The notes: generated from the letters alone by a model not told the origin. Positions 1 through 8,460 are shown, numbered from the stretch's first letter. The stretch: DNA of 64,000 nt from Paracoccaceae bacterium (GCA_021296235.1 JAGWAS010000002.1:1-64000); one strand, 5' to 3'. Program-made: numbers and translations.

Positions 1-154
1 TTGCCGAGGGCAGCACATACCGACGCCCGGTGCTCCGGTCGCCAAGAATGCTGCATTGAACACGAACCAGCGCCCGCCGGATCGCCTCGGGAGATGCCTG
101 ACGCTGCTGAATGCGGGTGCGCCAGGAAAGATGGCGCACACACAGCAACGTCAT
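1..154 (-). other. Partial open frame running off the left edge, unassigned
   Basis: On the minus strand an open frame runs from an ATG at 154 down to the window edge without a stop, and stays open upstream of that ATG. It encodes about 51 residues, basic in the middle, ending in RRYVLPSA at the edge. The style faintly resembles transposase C-terminal regions, but I do not recognise a family. It lies in the accessory region left of the tRNA-Ser gene, where gene remnants are common. It could equally be chance coding potential. Confidence 0.2.
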
Positions 155-448
155 GAAGGCCAAGCTCCCCGTAAAGGGCGCCGTAAGGCACTGTCGAGCA
201 GGGCGATCAAGCGGTCCGCGGTGTTCATAGTGCCGATCACGTCGAAACCTGCACCCGGTCACAAGGTCTAGAACCGGTGGCTCCGGTCGGCGGGTGTGCT
301 GGTGACGGAAAACATGCGGTTCCATGAAGCAGTTGATCCGACGCGCTTTGGATTTGAGACGATTGAGGTTTCAATGAAGAAAGCCGTGTGGGATCTGTCG
401 GCGGGAGCCTCTATGGTCTGTTTTACCGTCTCGAAAGCGAGCGGAGAA

Positions 449-658
449 TTAATAGTTTGAGATGTCGATCCACATACCCTTCTGAGCATCAAATAGGCGC
501 TCTGGCGCGGGTTTTGATTTGCCGTCGGTACCGCGTTCAGAACGGTTGAGAACTACAACCGCCCCCTTCTCAGAAAAGAGCCCAGCCCAATGCACCAAGA
601 CGTCGTCGCGGACCTCCTGGTCAGTGTAACGGCAAAGATCTGGGTTGGCGGGGGTTAC
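449..658 (-). pseudogene. Headless C-terminal gene fragment, family unknown
   Basis: Between a TGA at 661-659 and a TAA at 451-449 the minus strand stays open for about 69 codons and reads like real protein, with a conserved-looking tail (KGMWIDISNY then stop). There is no ATG in the frame and no ribosome binding site before its few TTG/GTG codons, so I read it as the 3' end of a gene whose front was lost. On the opposite strand a competing open frame (272-460, ending SGELIV) overlaps its tail and is less convincing. Region 155-448 otherwise holds nothing I can support. Confidence 0.3.
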
Positions 659-727
659 TCATAGCTGATGGTCAATCAAGCGCCATAGGGCCAGCAGTGA
701 AACCTGTCCGATTCTTCTACATCGGGC

Positions 728-1435
728 CTAGCCTATCTGCAGAATGGGACGGTCGCCGGTGAGTTGCTGAAGAAAGTCGATGTTATCACCATTCCAGTGA
801 TACCTGAAATGATCGCCCTGCTTTGGCGGTGTCACAACATCGGGGAAGAAAGCGGCGATGCATTCGCCGCCGGTGTGCCGCTGGCTAGGGTAAACAATAC
901 CGTTTTTGTCGTTGGATTTTTGCTCGCGGGCAAATGACTGGGGCGCTGGATAACTTCCAGGGTCGGGGTTCAAAAGGTCGTCATAACCCGGCGGTCTTAG
1001 GTCAATGAGATCTGCATCGATCAAGCCGATAAGCTGTCGGACTTCCGAGATCCAACCGGGCGTCAGCTTCGAGTCCGCATAAAATCGGCCCATATGAAAC
1101 GTGTGCTCGCGAAACGCGGTTTCGAGAGCCTTGGCCGCATAATAGACGCCATAGGTCCCATCGCTAAAGCGGGACTGCCTGTCGGGTGAGATGTGAGTGA
1201 ATGCAGCCATCACCCAGGACGCGCCCTCGCCAGTGAGACGCCGTTCGACGGGCACCAGAGACAGATCGCCGATCTCTTCGTAGATGCGCGGATTGGTTCT
1301 TGATTGTGCGATCGCCAGCGCCTCCCAATCGCGGGGGTCTGCAATGTCGTCATAGAGGTCGATGGGTGGAAAATGTGACATGACCAGGCGATGGGTCTTT
1401 GGCCATGCCACACGTGTCGTCTTGGGCCCTACCAT
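728..1435 (-). CDS. RES-domain toxin of a type II toxin-antitoxin pair
   Basis: A 235-residue protein with the RES fold. The signature residues are visible: an arginine in SRFSDGTYG, a glutamate in ETAFREHTFH about twenty residues later, and a serine in IVYPSQRHTGGE near the C-terminus. Characterised RES toxins of RES-Xre pairs deplete cellular NAD+ (or modify metabolic enzymes, as ParT does), causing reversible growth arrest. Its start overlaps the end of the upstream antitoxin gene by 7 bases, so the two are translationally coupled. A second ATG at residue 19 is a possible start. The pair lies in the accessory region next to the tRNA-Ser gene, as expected for a mobile stabilisation module. 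Family assignment is firm; the exact activity is inferred. Confidence 0.85.
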   Translation of the reverse strand: MVGPKTTRVAWPKTHRLVMSHFPPIDLYDDIADPRDWEALAIAQSRTNPRIYEEIGDLSLVPVERRLTGEGASWVMAAFTHISPDRQSRFSDGTYGVYYAAKALETAFREHTFHMGRFYADSKLTPGWISEVRQLIGLIDADLIDLRPPGYDDLLNPDPGSYPAPQSFAREQKSNDKNGIVYPSQRHTGGECIAAFFPDVVTPPKQGDHFRYHWNGDNIDFLQQLTGDRPILQIG

Positions 1436-1848
1436 CCGCCACGCACGGAATCGAGATACCGGCGAATTCGGATCAGTTCCTCCATGCCACCGCGCAAGGC
1501 GATATCAAGTGCTGACTGGCCACCAAGTGCAGATGTCTCGGTCGACATCCAGTCATATCCGCGCTGCGGATCAGAGAAGATGATGCGCAGCGCCTTGTGA
1601 ATTCCAAGAATGTTCGACATCCGGTCAGCCATGTCCCGCGAGACACGACCGTAGTTGCCATCGCGCCAGCGCTGAAGCGTTTTTGTCGAGATCCCGCCCA
1701 GAATGACAGCGGCATCAGCGTCTTTGACCTGCCACTTCGCAAAAAGATTGATGATGGCGCGCTGCATCGCCTCCCGTTCGTCCTTGCCGTAGTCACCGGG
1801 AACGGGGCGGTCTTGCAGATTGGCGCCGGAAGAGATGGGCTGAAGCAT
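1429..1848 (-). CDS. Xre/MbcA/ParS-type antitoxin
   Basis: A 139-residue partner of the RES toxin. The N-terminal half has a helix-turn-helix-like stretch (ADAAVILGGISTKTLQRW). The second half matches the toxin-binding domain shared by MbcA and ParS antitoxins: a helix with LGIHKALRIIF, then the tail ending in IRRYLDSVRGGW that normally plugs the toxin active site. I place the start at ATG 1848, because upstream in-frame codons run through the promoter region and the antitoxin core begins soon after this ATG. Gene order antitoxin then toxin with a short overlap is typical. It probably represses its own promoter together with the toxin. Confidence 0.83.
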   Translation of the reverse strand: MLQPISSGANLQDRPVPGDYGKDEREAMQRAIINLFAKWQVKDADAAVILGGISTKTLQRWRDGNYGRVSRDMADRMSNILGIHKALRIIFSDPQRGYDWMSTETSALGGQSALDIALRGGMEELIRIRRYLDSVRGGW

Positions 1849-1900
1849 AGTCACTCTTTTTGTCCTAACATAGCATAATGGTAGACATTTGTCCACTATG
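1849..1900 (-). promoter_or_regulatory. Candidate promoter/operator of the RES-Xre pair
   Basis: Directly upstream of the antitoxin start the minus strand carries two direct copies of GGACAAA (plus-strand TTTGTCC at 1859-1865 and 1888-1894), 29 bases apart. They flank an AT-rich TATGCTATG stretch that could serve as a -10 element. Repeats like these are usual operator sites for autoregulating antitoxins. Binding is inferred, not shown. Confidence 0.35.
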
Positions 1901-1991
1901 CCGATATGGTGCTTCAAGCAGTGCCGGTCAACCCCTGAGGCGAATGGCCGGCCGGAAAGGAAAGGCCAGTTTGCGCGTCATAAAGCCATAA

Positions 1992-2312
1992 GGCTCCACG
2001 AAGACGGCACCGGGTGAGGATGGGGCGCTTACGCGTAACATTCACCCGAATTCGTTTCGCCAAGAGGCGCAGGATGTCGCAGATTTCGCCGCCTTACACC
2101 CTAAGCTGGTTCTGTCACAATGGATTTCGTTGATCGACAAGATCATTACCAAGCCCGCGGAGAGGAATGCACCGTCGCTCAACCAGTGCAATCTTAGGGA
2201 GGAAGTTGGGTCGGCGGCCTGGATCAGCGGCGTGTCCACGCGCAAGGCTTTCGCTCAGATCGACCAGGAGGAAACAGACCCCATTCTCAGCATCTCAACT
2301 CAAGCCGCCTGA
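1992..2312 (+). pseudogene. Headless gene fragment, family unknown
   Basis: After a TAA at 1989-1991 the plus strand stays open for 106 codons to a TGA at 2310-2312. The translation looks like genuine protein, including LHPKLVLSQWISLIDKI and a tail ending ILSISTQAA. There is no ATG in the frame and no Shine-Dalgarno sequence, so the 5' part is probably missing. The fragment converges on the broken DUF3800 gene. I do not recognise the family. A TTG start at 2130 would give only 60 residues. Confidence 0.28.
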
Positions 2313-2334
2313 TCATGACCTCAGGCCATCCTAT

Positions 2335-2840
2335 TTACAACACGTTGACGGACGTGCCCCCGCCCTGCATCGCAAACTTCATCGCCCGCTCAACAGAAAT
2401 GTCGAAAGCTGTCTTGCTCATGGCCCAATGGATGTCAGAAGGGTACTTCTCAAGGTAACGATCCCGATAGCCTGGGCGGCAGATCACGCAGGCGTGGGCG
2501 ATGAGCCGGTCATCCAGAACCAGCTGTTCCAGCTCTGAAAAATACGTTGCTTTCTTGCCCTCATCCTTTTTAGGGATCCAAATTTCCCTATTCCGGATCG
2601 GATCTTATTCCCATGAAACGCAGGGACTTCCCACTTTTCATAAAACGCCTTCACTTTCTTGGAGAGAGCATCAACGTCTTCAGACGCAACAATGACTCCT
2701 CCAAGTGCAAAGCTCAGCTCATGAGCCGGTGACGACGCGTTGGTCGCGCCCCTGCAAGTCGTTCGCGTTCCAAAGTCGTCCATGTAAAAGACGTATTTGC
2801 TGTTTAAACGGTCCTCGGGAGCCACTGCGTATCGATGCAA
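2335..2840 (-). pseudogene. Frameshifted DUF3800-family gene
   Basis: The N-terminal part (from ATG 2840) shows the DUF3800 pattern: a strand with YVFYMDDFGT in place of the usual acidic DExG motif, then FALGGVIVASEDVDAL and a HGNKIRS motif. Around 2567-2571 a run of five A on the minus strand shifts the frame. With one more A, the frame continues as GSLKKDEGKKATYFSELEQL and on to VERAMKFAMQGGGTSVNVL before TAA at 2337-2335. The shift alone would give a 118-residue product with an unrelated tail. Even the corrected protein lacks the usual C-terminal half. DUF3800 proteins have an RNase H-like fold and are common on mobile elements. The single base could be a sequencing error, but the truncation suggests real decay. 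Confidence 0.7.
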
Positions 2841-2945
2841 TATATTGGAACAGGTAGAGGATCGAAACGCTACATGCGGGAAAATGTGCGGTCTTTTCTT
2901 CCCTGAAGGCTTAGCTTGAAAGCGAGGCCTGTGACATCCTTGATC

Positions 2946-3782
2946 TTAATGAAAACTCGCTTGAAGTGCTGTAGCAGTCAACGAGACATGGGCATCAAGC
3001 GGCGGGCGCAACTCAAACGCTTTCGGCTCACGCGAGAAGTTCCAGAAGCGGAACAAGCACCATTCCGACCGGCGCTCTTCGGCGACCGTCAGTTCATTGC
3101 GGGAAATGAAAAAGGGCGTGCGTTCCCAGCCGTTTGTCGTTTTCACCTCGATCAAACGCTCCTGTCCGTCCGGCGTGAAGCTGGCAATGTCGTACCCGGC
3201 GCCGTCGCCATCCTCTTCGGAAACCCACCGCACCTTGCGCGCCAGATCATCTCGTCCGGCCACTTTCAACGCGGACCGTTCGTGTACAACGACGCGCTCT
3301 TCTCCCGCACGTCCGAGGGCCCGGTTGCGTTCATCCCGGCCCGCCACGTCAAACTTTTTAGCGACATGCAACATCTGCTCCAGTTCCCGCGGCGGCGGCT
3401 GGTTAGACAGCGTCGGTGGCGGTCCAATCCAGATCTGCGCAGCCTCGCGCAATCCATTTGCTGATCGCGAGCCCGGCATCCGCCTAAGCCAGGTCGGGTT
3501 CCATGCCAACCAGCGCGCCACAGCATCGACCAAGGTCATCTGGAAATTGAACGCTGGCTTGTAGCCTGGGATCCAATCTTCGCCGAGCCCCTTCAGCACC
3601 GCACTGATATTCTGATGCTTGAACTCGATCGAGCCTTCCGTTCGACTCTGTAAAAGGGGCATCAAACTGCGCCGGTGCTGAGCCTTTTTGTACGGACGGC
3701 CCGCCATGTCCTCGGCCAGCATCGCGAAGTAATCCGCGACGATCAGGTCGTTTTCTGAATCTGTCCAGGACCCGTTTGACAT
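2946..3782 (-). CDS. DUF3883-domain protein, possible defence-related
   Basis: A 278-residue protein. Its C-terminal half (about residues 160-260) is a DUF3883 domain: a conserved GRAGEERV segment, GAGYDIASF, then LIEVKTTNGWERTPFFISRNE, in which the D...ExK pattern resembles PD-(D/E)xK nucleases. The N-terminal 110 residues are a separate helical domain beginning SWTDSENDLIVADYFAML and containing FKHQNISAVL, seen in restriction-like accessory proteins. DUF3883 occurs in antiphage and restriction systems and on islands, but its own function is mostly unproven. The gene stands alone with no methylase or helicase partner in this window. It lies within 350 bases of the tRNA-Ser integration site. 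Confidence 0.72.
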   Translation of the reverse strand: MSNGSWTDSENDLIVADYFAMLAEDMAGRPYKKAQHRRSLMPLLQSRTEGSIEFKHQNISAVLKGLGEDWIPGYKPAFNFQMTLVDAVARWLAWNPTWLRRMPGSRSANGLREAAQIWIGPPPTLSNQPPPRELEQMLHVAKKFDVAGRDERNRALGRAGEERVVVHERSALKVAGRDDLARKVRWVSEEDGDGAGYDIASFTPDGQERLIEVKTTNGWERTPFFISRNELTVAEERRSEWCLFRFWNFSREPKAFELRPPLDAHVSLTATALQASFH

Positions 3783-4131
3783 GCTGCCAGGCTATGAGCA
3801 GAAAGTTTGTTTGTCATCAGAGATTTCTCGCGCTCATTCGCACCGTTTCGAAGAGCCACGCCGCCTTCGGGTGTCTCTGTTTGCTTCGATAGCAAACGAA
3901 CCCGCCTCAACTGCGGTGTAACCCGGCTTCGCTTACCCAATGTAATCCAGTCAATTTTCGAGCCCGTCTCGATTTGGGTGAAGGGCGGGTGAAAAGAGAC
4001 GCGGGCCGTTCAGAGACCAATTTCGTATCAGAGGCCAGTCTCCGAAAGTCGGATGGCTCCGCTAAACCCCTTTGAACCAAAAAGAAAAAAGGCCCACACT
4101 GGAGCCACGTCTCGGGTTGGCGAATGGAGAG
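3783..4131. other. Non-coding gap between island gene and tRNA-Ser
   Basis: About 350 bases between the DUF3883 gene and the 3' end of tRNA-Ser. It should contain the promoter of the DUF3883 gene and the island junction. I looked for a second copy of the tRNA 3' end (an attachment repeat) here and further left, and found none. No convincing gene is visible on either strand. Confidence 0.4.
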
Positions 4132-4221
4132 TGGCGGAGGAGGTGGGATTCGAACCCACGGTGGAGTTACCCCCACGCCGGTTTTCAAGACCGGTACATT
4201 CGACCACTCTGTCACTCCTCC
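4132..4221 (-). tRNA. tRNA-Ser(UGA)
   Basis: The minus strand folds as a complete class II tRNA. The acceptor strand GGAGGAG pairs with CTCCTCC, followed by discriminator G and an encoded CCA (4134-4132). The anticodon stem is CCGGT/ACCGG with loop CTTGAAA, giving anticodon TGA (serine, UCA codons). A long variable arm (GTGGGGGTAACTCCAC) and T arm GTGGG-TTCGAAT-CCCAC complete it. The 3' end faces left, towards the accessory genes at 728-3782, so the gene is a plausible insertion site for that island. Confidence 0.97.
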
Positions 4222-4449
4222 GGATGCGTGCCTTCTAGTTGCCCAAGTCGGTGAATTGAAGCGCTACCAAGTCGAAAATTTGATTTAGAACTTTTTTTGG
4301 CCAGAAAGTGCACCGCCATCTGTAATCGGGCTCGGCTGGCAGTTGGCAACAAATCAAAAGCAAGCGACTATTGGATTGAGGTGACCTGTGGCGATATGCC
4401 GCAACAACTGCAGCCGGGCATCAAGAGCCCATGAATGGGAGGTAGCAAT

Positions 4450-5418
4450 ATGAAGCCAAGAATTGGATTTATCGGTCTCGGAAATGTGGGTGGCAAGCTT
4501 GCGGGCAGCCTCCTTCGGAACGGATTTGAGCTTCTGGTTTCTGATCTGAACCCGGAGCGGGTCAAAGAGTTCTGCAACAGGGGAGCGCGTTCAGGCTCCA
4601 CCGCCAAGGACATGGCAATGGATTGCGATATTGTAATCACCTGCCTGCCCAACCCGGCGGCCAGCTCCGAGGTCGTTGAGGGCAACAACGGGCTGCTTGA
4701 AGGTCTCTCCGAAAAAAAAATTTGGTGCGAGATGAGCACGACGGACGAAATGGAAGTGCTCCGGCTCGGCGAAGCGGTTGCCCGCACCGGTGCCATTCCG
4801 GTGGATTGCCCTGTCTCCGGAGGCTGCCATCGTGCGGCAACAGGCAATATCTCCATTTTTGCAGGTTGTGACAGGCCCACATTCGAAAAGGTGCTGCCGG
4901 TGCTGACAAAACTGGGGCGCAGAATCCTCCACACCGGACCGCTTGGATCCGCATCGGTTCTCAAGGTTCTTACAAACTACCTTGCCACTGCAAATTTGGT
5001 CAGCATCTGCGAAGCCCTTGCAACAGCAAGTCTTGCCGGCCTTGACATGCGCAAGACCTACGAAGCCATTCGGATTTCGTCCGGGAACTCCTTCGTTCAC
5101 GAGACAGAGGGCCAAGTCATTCTAAACGGCAGCAGGGACATCAACTTCACCATGGATCTGGTTGTCAAGGATTTGAGCCTGTTTCAGGCGGTGGCCCAGC
5201 GTGTGGGCGCGCCATTGGAACTGTCGCCGCTGCTGCTGGACATCTTCAGCGATGCTGAAGCGAGATATGGCAGCCGGGAGTGGTCGCCCAATGTTATCAA
5301 GCGGTTGGAGGAAGCGACCGGAATTAAGGTGGAGGCGGCAGGATTTCCGGCAGAGATCGTTGACAATGAACCTGAAACTGAGGGGCATGAAGTGGTGAAC
5401 CGAGCCGAAAATCGTTGA
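4450..5418 (+). CDS. NAD(P)-dependent beta-hydroxyacid dehydrogenase (3-hydroxyisobutyrate / tartronate-semialdehyde type)
   Basis: A 322-residue enzyme of the 6-phosphogluconate dehydrogenase-like family, which oxidises beta-hydroxy acids or reduces the semialdehydes. Visible motifs are the Rossmann GLGNVG at residues 9-14, the substrate-binding DCPVSGG (P121-G125), and the catalytic lysine K172 with N176 in VLKVLTN. A conserved KDLSL segment follows. ATG 4450 follows GGGAGGT at good spacing; an earlier in-frame ATG at 4435 has no such signal. It is the first gene of an operon with a TRAP transporter and a ThDP enzyme, so it probably acts on the imported acid or a product of it. The tail beyond residue 290 is longer than usual. 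Substrate unknown. Confidence 0.85.
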   Translation: MKPRIGFIGLGNVGGKLAGSLLRNGFELLVSDLNPERVKEFCNRGARSGSTAKDMAMDCDIVITCLPNPAASSEVVEGNNGLLEGLSEKKIWCEMSTTDEMEVLRLGEAVARTGAIPVDCPVSGGCHRAATGNISIFAGCDRPTFEKVLPVLTKLGRRILHTGPLGSASVLKVLTNYLATANLVSICEALATASLAGLDMRKTYEAIRISSGNSFVHETEGQVILNGSRDINFTMDLVVKDLSLFQAVAQRVGAPLELSPLLLDIFSDAEARYGSREWSPNVIKRLEEATGIKVEAAGFPAEIVDNEPETEGHEVVNRAENR

Positions 5419-5529
5419 CGTTGCAAGACGAACCGGCCGAGTTTGGCAAAGAGGTTTTCCAGTTTGGTCGGTTCGTGTAGTGTCCGGCCTCACTGCCTAT
5501 TGATATTATTAATCGAAAGGACTGTCCGA

Positions 5530-6564
5530 ATGTCAAGAACAGGAAGCAAGCTGTTGCTCGCAGGCGCGGCCTCCTTGCTGGCCACCGCCTCAGTGCACGC
5601 ACAGGAATTCACATTCAAGCTGCACCATTTGCTCGGGGAACTCTCTCCGGCACACCAGAACATGCTCGCTCCGTGGGCCAAGCAGGTCGAGGAGAATTCG
5701 GGGGGACAAGTCAAGATCGAGATATTTCCGGCGATGTCGTTGGGCGGACGTCCACCTGAACTCATCAGTCAAGCGCGGGACGGAGTCGTTGACATTGTTT
5801 GGACCGTTAATGGCTATACGCCTGGACTGTTTCCAAAGTCAGAGGTCATGGAACTGCCATTCGTTTATGTGAATGATCCCGTGGCAACCAATCTTGCCCT
5901 TTATGACATGTTCGAGAGTGAACTTCGCGACGAATATGCCGGAGTAGAGGTGATGTTCCTTCATGTGCATGCCGGGCAGGCGATCCACATGCGCAACAAG
6001 GACGTGCGCAAGCCGGCCGATTTGGAAGGGTTGACAATGCGGATCCCAACCCGCACCGGTGCTTGGATAATTGAGGCGCTCGGTGCCAGCCCAGTGGCAA
6101 TGCCGGTTCCAGATTTGCCGCCGGCGCTCCAGAAGGGAACCGTTGATGGTGCCTTCATTCCTTGGGAAATCATCCCGCCGCTCAAGATTCAGGAACAAAC
6201 GGAATACCAGATTGAGGGCCACGATAAGTCCAGGTTCGGCACAACCACATTTCAGGTATCGATGAACAAGGATCGATGGAACAGTTTGCCTGACGACATC
6301 CAGAAGGCCTTTAAGGATGCTTCCGGACGTGAATGGTGGGCCGAGGTCGGAAGACGTTGGCGTGCCGCTGACGAAGTTGGAATCAAGATCGCGGTTAACT
6401 CGGGAAACACGCATGTCACTTTGACCGAGGAGGAAACTGCTGCGTTTGCCGAAGCTCTTGAGCCGGTTGTCCAACGTTGGATTGATGAGGTTACGGCAAG
6501 CGGGATCGACGGTGCAGCCCTTGTTGAGAAGGCACGCAGCCTGATTGCACAAAACAGCCAGTAA
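5530..6564 (+). CDS. TRAP transporter periplasmic substrate-binding protein (DctP family)
   Basis: A 344-residue exported solute-binding protein. The signal peptide is clear: MSRTGSK, a hydrophobic stretch, then cleavage near SVHAQ. The mature part has the DctP pattern: FKLHHLLGELSPAHQNMLAPW, then GGRPPELISQARDGVVDIVW, and LTMRIPTRTGAWIIEALGASPV, whose arginine normally binds the substrate carboxylate. ATG 5530 follows GAAAGGA. It binds an organic acid in the periplasm and hands it to the DctQM membrane pair encoded next, with a 1-base overlap of stop and start codons. The ligand cannot be read from sequence; the adjacent enzymes suggest a hydroxy- or 2-oxo-carboxylate. Confidence 0.9.
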   Translation: MSRTGSKLLLAGAASLLATASVHAQEFTFKLHHLLGELSPAHQNMLAPWAKQVEENSGGQVKIEIFPAMSLGGRPPELISQARDGVVDIVWTVNGYTPGLFPKSEVMELPFVYVNDPVATNLALYDMFESELRDEYAGVEVMFLHVHAGQAIHMRNKDVRKPADLEGLTMRIPTRTGAWIIEALGASPVAMPVPDLPPALQKGTVDGAFIPWEIIPPLKIQEQTEYQIEGHDKSRFGTTTFQVSMNKDRWNSLPDDIQKAFKDASGREWWAEVGRRWRAADEVGIKIAVNSGNTHVTLTEEETAAFAEALEPVVQRWIDEVTASGIDGAALVEKARSLIAQNSQ

Positions 6565-7085
6565 TGGCTGAACAAGGCATGAAGTGCGACCGCGCCGGAA
6601 TATCCGGCGCGGTCGGTTTTGCTGTTGATGGCTGGGCATTGGCTGGCGGCTGTGTGTTGCTTCTTGTTGTTGGCGTGAATGTTGTCTCGGTCATCGGCAA
6701 CATTTTCTGGAAACCGTTTCCCGGAGATTTTGAACTGACCGAGATTGGCGTTGCCATCGGCGCATTTTCCTTTCTTCCGTACTGTCAACTTCACGGTACC
6801 AATGTAACGGCTGACATTTTTACATCGCGTGCATCACCGCGCTGGCTCTCGGCATTCGGCTCGTTGGCCTCATTTGCCGCACTTCTCATCGCCGGCCTGC
6901 TGCTTTGGCGCATGTATGAAGGTATGCTCAGCCAAAGAGAATACGGCTATACAACTGCGATCCTGCAATTTCCGATCTGGATTGCTTATGTTCCAATACT
7001 CGTTTCACTCGTTCTGCTGCTGGGGGCGGCAGTTCTGACGCTGTTTGAGGGCACAAAAGGCCAAAACACCCCAAGAGCGCTCTGA
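6564..7085 (+). CDS. TRAP transporter small membrane subunit (DctQ family)
   Basis: A 173-residue membrane protein with four predicted helices, starting around residues 20, 55, 90 and 130, the usual DctQ layout. Recognisable features are WKPFPGDFELTEIGVAIGAF and the final helix WIAYVPILVSLVLLLGAAVL. Its ATG overlaps the stop of the binding-protein gene (TAATG), and its own stop overlaps the start of dctM (TGATG), so all three subunits are translationally coupled. DctQ pairs with DctM to form the sodium-driven permease. Confidence 0.88.
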   Translation: MAEQGMKCDRAGISGAVGFAVDGWALAGGCVLLLVVGVNVVSVIGNIFWKPFPGDFELTEIGVAIGAFSFLPYCQLHGTNVTADIFTSRASPRWLSAFGSLASFAALLIAGLLLWRMYEGMLSQREYGYTTAILQFPIWIAYVPILVSLVLLLGAAVLTLFEGTKGQNTPRAL

Positions 7086-8440
7086 TGGACCCAATTCTCA
7101 TTGGCTTGGGGGGATTGGCAGCGTTACTTGCGCTGATTGCCATCCGCATGCCCATCGCGCATGCAATGATAGTCGTCGGCGGCGGCGGGGTGATGGTCCT
7201 CAACGGTCCTGCGCTTGTGCTGAGCCAATTGAAGACGCTCGCATACGGACAGTTTTCGTTTCATGGCCTGTCTGTGGTCCCGATGTTCATCTTGATGGGG
7301 GCACTCTCGGCAAGGACCGGCCTGTCAACTGCGCTCTTCAGAGCTGCCAATGCCTGGCTTGGGTGGCTGCGGGGCGGGACCGCCATGGCTGCAATCGCGG
7401 CTTGCGCCGGATTTGGTTCAGTGTGCGGTTCGTCCTTGGCGACCGCAAGCACGATGGGACGGATTGCCCTGCCGGAACTCAAAAGATTCAATTATTCAGG
7501 TGCCTTGGCAACCGGATCACTGGCAGCTGGCGGTGTTTTGGGCATCCTCATCCCACCTTCGGTTGTACTCATAATCTATGCTGTCATAGTTGAAGCCAAC
7601 ATCGTTTCAATGTTCCTGGCGGCCATGGTCCCGGGATTGCTGGCGGTTGTTCTCTTCATACTTACGATTGCCGCGTATGTTCTTGTGGTTCCTTCGGCAG
7701 GGCCCCGAGGCGGCTCGACGGAACGTAAGGAATTTGTTGCAGCCACAATCGGCATTCTTCCTGTGGTTGTCATCTTCGGACTGGTTCTCGGCGGCATCTA
7801 TGCCGGCTACTACAATCCGACTCCGGCAGCATCGGTCGGGGTTTTCCTCGTATTGCTCTATGGACTGGTGCGCCGCCAGATAAATTTATCGGTACTTGCG
7901 GCAACAATCAGGGAGACGGCTGGGTCAACCGGGATGATATACCTCATCCTGTTTGGCGCGGAGTTGATGAAGATATTCCTGTCCAGGGCAGGATTGCCAC
8001 AGGCCACAGCGGCATTCGTAGTCGAATCAGGCATGCAGCCGATGCTGGTTATGGTTGTGTTGTTGGTGGCCCTGATTGCCCTTGGCTGCCTATTGGACAG
8101 CCTCTCAATGATTCTGCTCATCGTTCCGTTTTTTTGGCCGGTTCTGGTTGAAGCCAATGGAGGACTCTATCAGGGCGGAGAAGGTTCCGGTTTTGGCATG
8201 AGCACGGAGGATCTCAAGATTTGGTTTGGGATTCTGGCGTTGATTGTTGTCGAATTGGGGCTGATCACGCCGCCGGTTGGATTGAACGTATTTGTCATCT
8301 CTGCACTGGCCAAGGACGTTCCAATGATCGAAACATTCCGGGGTGTGGCCCCATTCTTCCTGGCTGAACTCCTAAGGGTCGGCATTCTTCTCCTGTTTCC
8401 CGCCTTGACACTTTGGTTGCCACATTTGCTAAGTGGCTGA
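7085..8440 (+). CDS. TRAP transporter large permease subunit (DctM family)
   Basis: A 451-residue integral membrane protein of about twelve helices, the transport channel of the TRAP system. Signatures include RMPIAHAMIVVGGGGVMVL near the N-terminus, CAGFGSVCGSSLATASTMGRI (hairpin 1), GGVLGILIPPSVVLIIYAVI, and the C-terminal ELGLITPPVGLNVFVI, which matches the second re-entrant hairpin. It couples uptake of the DctP-bound acid to a sodium gradient. Coupled to dctQ upstream. The next gene (ThDP enzyme) starts 20 bases after its stop, so the operon continues. Confidence 0.92.
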   Translation: MDPILIGLGGLAALLALIAIRMPIAHAMIVVGGGGVMVLNGPALVLSQLKTLAYGQFSFHGLSVVPMFILMGALSARTGLSTALFRAANAWLGWLRGGTAMAAIAACAGFGSVCGSSLATASTMGRIALPELKRFNYSGALATGSLAAGGVLGILIPPSVVLIIYAVIVEANIVSMFLAAMVPGLLAVVLFILTIAAYVLVVPSAGPRGGSTERKEFVAATIGILPVVVIFGLVLGGIYAGYYNPTPAASVGVFLVLLYGLVRRQINLSVLAATIRETAGSTGMIYLILFGAELMKIFLSRAGLPQATAAFVVESGMQPMLVMVVLLVALIALGCLLDSLSMILLIVPFFWPVLVEANGGLYQGGEGSGFGMSTEDLKIWFGILALIVVELGLITPPVGLNVFVISALAKDVPMIETFRGVAPFFLAELLRVGILLLFPALTLWLPHLLSG

Positions 8441-8460
8441 AATCGGATGGCTTGCTGAGA

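Noticed and set aside
2484..2840. Programmed frameshift in the DUF3800 gene
   Set aside because: The five-A run lacks a slippery heptamer with downstream structure, and the corrected protein is also truncated, so decay or error is simpler.
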